From Termitidicoccus mucosus (lineage in GTDB: Bacteria > Verrucomicrobiota > Verrucomicrobiia > Opitutales > Opitutaceae): 64,000 bases of DNA. This document shows positions 58,210-64,000 of this stretch, in pieces. The first letter of the stretch is position 1; every line of letters begins with the position of its first letter. A model generated the notes under the pieces. The model saw only the letters and a program-made list of their open reading frames with translations. It made no database searches and had not been told where the DNA came from. Location: assembly GCF_038725785.1 (NCBI RefSeq), contig NZ_CP109796.1:6386501-6450500 (forward strand). Direction: 5' to 3'. A program made the position numbers and the translations under genes.

Positions 58210-59133
58210 ATGACCCTCCTGTCTGAATGCGCGTCGTCGGTGGTGAATTGTCAGCGGATGCCGGGAAAGCTGGTCTTCGCCAGCCACGGGCGGCCCTGGC
58301 GCGACTTGCTGGTGAAAATCTACACGCTGCAACAAATCGAGGACGGCGTGATCATCCCGTCGGTGGCCGAGCCATTTGTCGTGTGGGTATTGTCGGGCGA
58401 CGCCGTGATCGAGGAACGGGAACTGGACGGCGCATGGACCGCCAATCATGTGAGGGCGGGTGATTTTTATCTGACCACCTCGCCGACTCCCTACGAGTTG
58501 CGCTGGAAGGCGGTCGGCAGCGAGCGGCTGGAGGTCATGCACCTGTATCTCGGGCTGCCGTTGTTCCGGCAGGCGGCGCGGGAGGTGCTGGGCAAGGCGG
58601 GCCGGCGGGCGAGCCTGCGCGAGGTTTCCGGCCGGCACGATCCGGTGCTGTCGGCCTTTCTGGAGCAGTTGCATCGCGAGATCACGGCGCCGCCGGGCCG
58701 GCCGAGCATGCTTTTCGTGCAGGGCATCGCGCAGAGCGTGGCCGTGCATCTGGTGCGGCATTACGCCGACACGAAGACCGCCGGGGCGGGCGGCGGATTG
58801 CGCGGCGGGCGTTTGCCGGCGTCCAGTTTGCGCCGGATCACGGATTACATGGAGGCGCATCTGGACGAGGAGTTCCGGCTCGACGGGCTGGCGCGCGAGG
58901 CGGGGATGAGCAAGTTTCATTTTTGCCGCCTGTTCAACAAGACGACCGGGCACAGCCCGTCGCGGTATTTCATCCGGCTGCGCATGGAGAGGGCGCGGCG
59001 GCTGTTGCGGGAGACGCGCCGGAGCGTGATCGAGATCGGGCTCGATGTGGGCTACACCAGCCCGAGCCATTTCGCGCAGGTTTTCCAGCGGGAAACCGGG
59101 ATGCCGCCGAGCGAATACCGCCGGCGCGAGTGA
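58210..59133 (+). CDS. AraC family transcriptional regulator
   Basis: 307 residues. The N-terminal 170 residues form a cupin-like effector domain (YTLQQIEDGVIIPSVAEPF, then WVLSGDAVIEERELDG). The C-terminal 100 residues have the AraC double helix-turn-helix: EEFRLDGLAREAGMSKFHFC near 219-238 and SVIEIGLDVGYTSPSHFAQV near 266-285. Divergent from the alcohol dehydrogenase operon with 125 bases between, so it most likely regulates that operon and itself, perhaps in response to an aldehyde. Confidence 0.92.
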   Translation: MTLLSECASSVVNCQRMPGKLVFASHGRPWRDLLVKIYTLQQIEDGVIIPSVAEPFVVWVLSGDAVIEERELDGAWTANHVRAGDFYLTTSPTPYELRWKAVGSERLEVMHLYLGLPLFRQAAREVLGKAGRRASLREVSGRHDPVLSAFLEQLHREITAPPGRPSMLFVQGIAQSVAVHLVRHYADTKTAGAGGGLRGGRLPASSLRRITDYMEAHLDEEFRLDGLAREAGMSKFHFCRLFNKTTGHSPSRYFIRLRMERARRLLRETRRSVIEIGLDVGYTSPSHFAQVFQRETGMPPSEYRRRE

Positions 59134-59171
59134 GGCGCGGCGGTTCCCGCCCGTCCGCCCCGAAGCATCCG

Positions 59172-61103
59172 TCAGGGCGGCGCGCCTGTTTTCGGCCTGT
59201 CGCCACCGGGCAGGCGGGCCCGCAATTTTTCCAGCTCCGCGCTGTATCTGGCGTTTATCGAGATTTTCAGCCCGTGTCCGATCAGCGTCCGCGCCCGCTC
59301 CGGATCGCCGTGATTTGCATATAACAACGCGGCCTTGTAAATCAGCACGCCGTCGTTCGGGAAATGCCGGACGCCCTCCAGCATGATTTCCAGCCGTGCC
59401 GCGTCCGGCGGCTGTTCGGCGCGCAGCAAAACATCGCCGATGAGCGAATACACGCCGGTCATCGGCGGCGGCTGCCCGCGCGCGGCCAGCAACGGCTCCA
59501 ATATGTAATCAACCTGGGCGTCGTCGAGCGGGCCGTCGGGGGCGCCCGTGGCGGCCTCGGTTTTCCGAAGGCGGAGTTTGGCGAGCTCCAGGTAGGCGCG
59601 CGGCCGCTCGGCCTTGGCCTTCGCCGCCGCGTCCAGAAACTTGAGCGCGCGGTCCTCGCGGTTTTCCAGGCTTTCCAGCAGGCCGAGCGAGGCGAGCAGG
59701 GCCGGGTCGCGCTCGCCGCGCAGATACGGAATGATAAACGCGTCCCGCGACTCGACGGGGCGGCCGCCGAGCCGCAGCACCTCGCCCTTGACGCGCCCGA
59801 TTTCCGCCTGCGTGGCGTCGCGCGGCTCGACCTTGGCGATGCCGGCGAAAAAGTCGGCCCCGCGCGCCGACGGCTCGTAGATTTGCGCATAATGCCAGCC
59901 TGTCGCCAGGTATTCGCGCAGTTTGACGCCCATTTTTTTGTAGGAAGTTCCAAGGCATTGCTTGAACAATTCCTCGGTGACAGGCTCGCTGAGCGAGCGC
60001 ATCGCCAGTTTTATAAAACCGCGCTGGTATTCCTTCCGGTTTCCATACAGGCACATGTGGGCGAATAAATAACACTGGTTCGACCACGCCTTGGTGGGCT
60101 TGGCATCGGGGGCGAGGAGCTTGGCCATCGGCAGCAGGGGATTCCCCCGATTTTGGAGAATGCCTGCCTTGCGGCCCATTATAGCCAGCCCGAGATCATG
60201 GTTGATGCCACTCCCTATCTCGCCGTCATTGGCGGCGGCTTGGGCGAGATTGTCCATCGACTCGTAAGGGCTGGTTATAAACTTCGATTCGTCCAGCTTG
60301 CCGAATTCTATGCGTTTGCCCGAAAAATCCATCGTCTCTATCAACCGGGCCATGCCCTCCTCGAACCATGGCGGCGGGGCCTTTTTCCCCAGCAGGCGGC
60401 GCAGGCGGAATCGGGTGTATTGATTATAGAGCGTCTTGAAAGGATCGGAGATGGGGCCGTAGCCGGTCTGCCCCACTGTTGAGCCGAGACCTGCATTCTC
60501 GTCCTCCCGGTCCGGCTCCAGGCTGAAAACCGAGTTCTCGTCGAAAATTATATAATTGTAATCAATGACAATGGCGGAGCGCTCGTCGTCCTCCACAAAG
60601 AAGGCCCTGCCATAGATTCCGGCGTCAGCCTCCTCCGCCTGCAGGCCGAGCGATTCATACGCGCCGGTTTTCCCGCATATTATCATGAGCGTCGGCGTGC
60701 GCGTGCTTTTCCCGCCCGCAAACGCCGGCCATACGACGCTCAGCGCCGCTTGGAAGCGGACAAAGTCGTCCAGAAACGCGCGGGTGCCGCGCCGGGAGGC
60801 GTTGGAGAGCACCTCAAAGCCCGGAATCGCCGTGTAGAGCCACGACTCCGGCGGCGGCAGGATGCGCTGCTCGACGACCCGGTAGGTCGGAAGCTTCACG
60901 ACGGTCCCGTCGTCGTCCGGCGCCGGCTCGAAATAGCTTTTGCCGTCGCCGGCCGCCGCCGGCGCGTCCTGCGCGCAAATCCGCGGCGCGCAAAAAACAA
61001 GGAGCGCGATCCACACGGGAATCGCACAAAACCGCCCTGTGTTTGTGATGAGAAACAACGGGGAGAAAACAGCGGCCCCGGGAGTTTTATACGAAGCACG
61101 CAT
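59172..61103 (-). CDS. Secreted protein with degenerate peptidase-MA-like motif and helical repeats
   Basis: 643 residues from the ATG at 61103. A basic N-terminus and a hydrophobic stretch (FCAIPVWIALLVFCAPRICAQ, about 26-46) form a signal peptide. Residues about 75-345 resemble the gluzincin-like proteins that begin with a conserved 'leftover' domain and then 'HE-x-x-H ... W-x-x-E-G'. Here the second element PPPWFEEGMARLIE is intact, but the zinc site reads LYNQYTRFRLRR, with Asn, Gln and Arg in place of His, Glu and His, so catalysis is unlikely. From about 480 on helical TPR-like repeats are seen (ALKFLDAAAKAKAERPRAYL). Function unknown, perhaps protein binding. Confidence 0.7.
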   Translation of the reverse strand: MRASYKTPGAAVFSPLFLITNTGRFCAIPVWIALLVFCAPRICAQDAPAAAGDGKSYFEPAPDDDGTVVKLPTYRVVEQRILPPPESWLYTAIPGFEVLSNASRRGTRAFLDDFVRFQAALSVVWPAFAGGKSTRTPTLMIICGKTGAYESLGLQAEEADAGIYGRAFFVEDDERSAIVIDYNYIIFDENSVFSLEPDREDENAGLGSTVGQTGYGPISDPFKTLYNQYTRFRLRRLLGKKAPPPWFEEGMARLIETMDFSGKRIEFGKLDESKFITSPYESMDNLAQAAANDGEIGSGINHDLGLAIMGRKAGILQNRGNPLLPMAKLLAPDAKPTKAWSNQCYLFAHMCLYGNRKEYQRGFIKLAMRSLSEPVTEELFKQCLGTSYKKMGVKLREYLATGWHYAQIYEPSARGADFFAGIAKVEPRDATQAEIGRVKGEVLRLGGRPVESRDAFIIPYLRGERDPALLASLGLLESLENREDRALKFLDAAAKAKAERPRAYLELAKLRLRKTEAATGAPDGPLDDAQVDYILEPLLAARGQPPPMTGVYSLIGDVLLRAEQPPDAARLEIMLEGVRHFPNDGVLIYKAALLYANHGDPERARTLIGHGLKISINARYSAELEKLRARLPGGDRPKTGAPP

Positions 61104-61283
61104 ATTGCATGTGATTAATTTAATATATTTTTCGGTGACCGCGAAGACCGGGGGCGAAGCAAAATTGCGGACAGAAAAAGTCGCGGCGGGAGGGACGGCA
61201 AGGAAAATGATAAAAATCAATGATCCATCATGAACAAGGGGTTGGGAATATCCTGATAGCGACGGGCGCAGGCTCCGCCCGGC

Positions 61284-64000
61284 TCAAAACAGATCAAGCT
61301 GGCGCGGGCGCGGCGCGGCTGGCGCGGCCTCGCGCTGGCGGTCGAGGAGCGTGTCGCGGATGTCGCGCAGGAAGGGCGACGGATAACGGTCGCGCAACGC
61401 GCCCTGCCAGTGGCGGCGGCGGGCGTGGGAAAGGAAAAGACGCTCCTTCGCGCGCGTGAGGCCGACGAAGAACAGGCGGCGCTCCTCGGCGATGTCGGTT
61501 TCGGCGGCGTCATCGCCGTAGCCGAAGCGGTGCGGCAGCAGGCCGTCTTCGCAGCCGACGAGAAAGACAACGCGAAATTCCAGCCCCTTGGCCGCGTGTA
61601 GTGTCAGCAAGGATACACGCTCGGCGCGGGCGTCGTGCAGGTCCACGTCCGCGCCGAGCGCGAGTTCGCTCTGGAAGGCGTCGAGGTCGGCGCCGTGTTT
61701 TTCGGCGAGCGGGCGAAGCGCGTCGGCGATGGCGCGCAGGTCGGCGTCGGGCTGTTCGGCGCGGGCAAGCGCGGCGGCGGCCTGCGCGAGGCGTTCGGCG
61801 AGCGGGGCGCCGGGCGGCAGGATTTTGATCTGGTCGATGAGCGCCTGCACGGTGGCATGCGCGGCGAGCGGGCCGTGCGCGCGTTTTTGGAACGGAATGC
61901 CGGAGCGGGCGAGCGCATCGACGAGCGGCGGGGTTTGCGCGTCGGTGCGGTAAAGGACGGCGATATCGTTGAAGGCGTAGTGCGCGGGCGCGGCGGCGGA
62001 GGCGGGCGGGGTGGCGGCGGTGGCGACGCGCCCGGTGTCGAACGAGGTGAGGCTGGTGCCGCCGACGAGGCGCTCGATGGTTGCGACCACAAATTCGGCC
62101 TCGGCGCGGTCGGTGCCGCATTCGCGCAGCGTGAGGCGCGTGGCGTCGGCATTCTGCGCGCGCAGGGCGCGGTCGCGCACGAGCGTGGTGGGGGCGACGG
62201 CTTGCAGGGCGGCCTCGACGATGAGGCGGGCGGAGCGATAGTTGCGCGTGAGCTGGACGACGCGCGCGCCGGGATGGTCGGCCTGGAATTGCTGGAAGAA
62301 ACGCACGTCGGTGCCGCGGAAGCCGTAGATCGCCTGGTCGGGGTCGCCGATGGCGCAGAGGCTGGAGGAATTTTCGATTTTGGATTCTCGATTTTCGATT
62401 GAAGGCGCTGCCACGCCGGATGCAGGCGGGAGCGGCAGCTCCCCAATCGTTCCGAGCGAAGCGACATGCCTGCCAAATCGAGAATCCAAAATCGAAAATT
62501 CCTCCGCGCCTGTCAGGTGTTGGACGAGTCGATACTGGCGTTCGTCCACATCCTGGTATTCGTCGATGGAGAGGTGCGGCCAGCGGGCGCGGTAGTGCGC
62601 GGCGAGCGCGGGATCGGCGGCGAGGAGATCGACGGTGAGCGCGATGAGGTCGTCGAAATCCACGAGGCCGCGGGCGCGCAGCGCCTGGATGTAGGCGGCG
62701 GGAATGGAGGCGCGGTCGGCGAGCAGGCGGCGGGTGTCGGCGGCGGAGACTCCGAGCGCCTCGCGGGCGAGGGCGAATGCCTCGCGCTCGCCTGCCACGC
62801 GGAGCGGAGCTCCGAGGCCGAGTTTTTCCTGTTGTTCGCGGAGGATGAGCAGGCCGAGCGCGTGGAAGGTCGTCACCGGCACGCGGGCGCCGCGTCCGTC
62901 GGGGAGAAGTTGCTCGAGGCGTTCGCGCATTTCGCCGGCGGCGCGGCGGGTGAAGGTGATGGCTAGGCAGGATTCCGGCGCGGCGTCGTGGTCGGCGATG
63001 AGGTGCGCGATGCGGTGCGTGAGCGTGCGGGTTTTGCCCGTGCCGGGACCGGCGATGATGAGCAGCGGGCCGGAGACGATGGCGGCGGCGGCGCGCTGGT
63101 CGGGATCAAGGCCGGCGAGAAGGGGGAAGGCGTTTTTTTCACAGGGGGCAACGGAGGAAACGGAGGGGGCTGGGGATTCCGGTTCCGGAGTCAGGCCGGA
63201 GGAGGCGGCCAATGGCTCGCCGGGTTTCCCGGACGAAATCGGAGCTGCGTTTTTCGCTGTCTTCGTTTTCTTTTGCGAAACGTCCGGCTCGGGCAAATCG
63301 AAGAGCAGGGCGGCGGATTTGGCGGTTTCGAGCTCGCCCGGTTTGAACACGCGGATGACGCCGTATTCGCCGTCGAAGCCGCCTTCGCGGATGACCTCGC
63401 CGGCGCGCATGCGGCGGATCGCCTCGGCCAGGAGCGGCGAGGCGGCACGGTCGATTTCGCCGGGTGGCAGGTCGCCGAGAATATCGAGTTCCGGGCCGAG
63501 CCGGGCGATGGCCTGCTCCCAGGCCGCGCGCACGGTTTTGCTTTTCGAGCCGGTCCCGTGGAGCTCTCCCAAAATTTCCGGCAGCGGGATGAAGCTGCGG
63601 AAGGGCGCGGCCCCGGCGGGTTTTTGCGGTTCGGCGCGGTCGGCGAGTTCGAGCACGCGGTAATGCACGCCGAGCGTGAGCGGGGCGCCGCAGACGGGGC
63701 ATTTGTTGCCGAGGCGGCGCGATTCCGCCGGCTCGCAACGGAAGTTGCAGGCCCGGTGCCCGTCCATGTGATATTTGCCCTCTTCGGGAAAAAATTCGAC
63801 GGAGCCGGCATAGCCGCGGCCGGTGGCGAGGGCGTCGCGGATGGCGAAATAATCCATCGCGCAGTCGAAGCGGCTGGCCTCGCGCCCGAGATTGCCGGGC
63901 GAGTGCGCGTCGGAACTGGAGACGAGCCGGTAGCCGTCGAGCATCGAAATCTGCCAGTTCATCGGCGGGTCGGAGGAGAGGCCGGTTTCGAGTGCGAAGA
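61284..64000 (-). CDS. PHP domain - UvrD helicase fusion (N-terminus outside window)
   Basis: Over 900 visible codons; the gene enters from the right edge. The first part is the end of a PHP phosphoesterase domain (SSDPPMNWQISMLDGYR, VSSSDAHSPGNLGREA) with a Cys cluster (CNFRC and NKCPVCG). Then a superfamily 1 helicase: Walker A GPGTGKTRTLTHR, Walker B LSIDEYQDVD, motif III GDPDQAIYGFRG, motif IV TRNYRS, motif V LTLHAAKGLEF, motif VI EERRLFFVGLTRAKERL; it ends QLDLF. It unwinds DNA 3'-5' and the PHP part may cleave DNA or phosphate. Between Walker B and motif III lies an inserted repeat of 47 codons (62365-62504), and another repeat remnant near 63141-63165. Confidence 0.92.
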   Translation of the reverse strand, partial: FALETGLSSDPPMNWQISMLDGYRLVSSSDAHSPGNLGREASRFDCAMDYFAIRDALATGRGYAGSVEFFPEEGKYHMDGHRACNFRCEPAESRRLGNKCPVCGAPLTLGVHYRVLELADRAEPQKPAGAAPFRSFIPLPEILGELHGTGSKSKTVRAAWEQAIARLGPELDILGDLPPGEIDRAASPLLAEAIRRMRAGEVIREGGFDGEYGVIRVFKPGELETAKSAALLFDLPEPDVSQKKTKTAKNAAPISSGKPGEPLAASSGLTPEPESPAPSVSSVAPCEKNAFPLLAGLDPDQRAAAAIVSGPLLIIAGPGTGKTRTLTHRIAHLIADHDAAPESCLAITFTRRAAGEMRERLEQLLPDGRGARVPVTTFHALGLLILREQQEKLGLGAPLRVAGEREAFALAREALGVSAADTRRLLADRASIPAAYIQALRARGLVDFDDLIALTVDLLAADPALAAHYRARWPHLSIDEYQDVDERQYRLVQHLTGAEEFSILDSRFGRHVASLGTIGELPLPPASGVAAPSIENRESKIENSSSLCAIGDPDQAIYGFRGTDVRFFQQFQADHPGARVVQLTRNYRSARLIVEAALQAVAPTTLVRDRALRAQNADATRLTLRECGTDRAEAEFVVATIERLVGGTSLTSFDTGRVATAATPPASAAAPAHYAFNDIAVLYRTDAQTPPLVDALARSGIPFQKRAHGPLAAHATVQALIDQIKILPPGAPLAERLAQAAAALARAEQPDADLRAIADALRPLAEKHGADLDAFQSELALGADVDLHDARAERVSLLTLHAAKGLEFRVVFLVGCEDGLLPHRFGYGDDAAETDIAEERRLFFVGLTRAKERLFLSHARRRHWQGALRDRYPSPFLRDIRDTLLDRQREAAPAAPRPRQLDLF
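62365..62504. repeat. Palindromic element inserted in frame in the helicase gene
   Basis: The 30 bases at 62365-62394 and 62475-62504 are perfect inverted complements (left arm begins GAGGAATTTTCGATTTTGGA). The 80-base centre matches 24241-24267 over 27 bases. In the helicase it is read as codons between Walker B and motif III with no stop. The AT-rich arms differ from the GC-rich gene around them. Confidence 0.9.
63141..63165. repeat. Remnant of the GGAGGAAACG repeat inside the helicase gene
   Basis: ACAGGGGGCAACGGAGGAAA and its continuation share AACGGAGGAAACG with the inverted repeat at 7061-7195. It encodes part of the low-complexity linker (PSVSSVAPCEK) before the Walker A motif. Confidence 0.5.

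Noticed and set aside
1-64000. CRISPR arrays, rRNA, tRNA, transposases or phage genes
   Set aside because: None recognised; the repeats seen are short palindromes without the regular spacing of a CRISPR array.

Overview
The window is GC-rich chromosomal DNA that looks like a member of the Opitutaceae (phylum Verrucomicrobiota). This is an inference from the style of the proteins (very Ala/Arg/Pro-rich, weak Shine-Dalgarno sites, a TonB-dependent receptor of the Opitutus type, LacI-controlled pectin genes, long glycosyltransferase runs) and from the many palindromic intergenic repeats. There are no rRNA or tRNA genes, no CRISPR array, no transposase and no phage structural genes, so it reads as core plus metabolic accessory chromosome.

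Layout. 1-4757: truncated terC, a short regulator pair around a 28-bp palindrome, a nucleoside deoxyribosyltransferase-like gene, purE, an unknown conserved-looking gene and a metallophosphoesterase. 4858-9357: periplasmic glucan genes mdoG, an unknown middle gene, and mdoH. 9472-12390: a uracil-DNA glycosylase with lost cluster cysteines, riboflavin synthase, azlC and azlD. 12661-27336: a surface polysaccharide region with one O-antigen-ligase-like gene on the plus strand and, on the minus strand, eleven genes (GT2, GT8-like, several GT4, GT61, a Wzy-like polymerase, a WcaF-like acetyltransferase, GT2), many joined by ATGA overlaps. 27809-30349: a TonB-dependent receptor. 30571-34500: a TetR-controlled YbhGFR-type ABC exporter. 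34600-36553: a secreted nitroreductase/glutathione peroxidase fusion and a TonB-like protein. 36650-42204: a pectin module (hexuronate transporter, GH105-GH28 fusion enzyme, divergent LacI regulator). 42484-44501: an ECF sigma factor, a DUF3016 lipoprotein and a small membrane protein.

44621-53313 is the most coherent system: a secreted Cys-pair protein, a one-pass membrane protein, a periplasmic metal-sensor-like protein and an ECF sigma factor in the order of the Cupriavidus CnrY-X-H signalling set, followed directly by an outer-membrane factor, a CusB-like adaptor, a CusA-like RND pump and a secreted Cys/His-rich metal-binding protein. This predicts a self-regulated copper/silver-type efflux operon.

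53473-59133 holds redox enzymes (SDR, aldo/keto reductase, flavin reductase, zinc alcohol dehydrogenase) with two AraC-type regulators. 59172-61103 is a secreted TPR-like protein with an apparently dead peptidase motif. 61284-64000 is the C-terminal part of a PHP-UvrD helicase that continues past the window.

A recurring theme is palindromic repeats, not only between genes but inside coding sequence: a 140-bp element with 30-bp perfect arms sits in frame inside the helicase, and a diverged copy forms the C-terminus of a glycosyltransferase.
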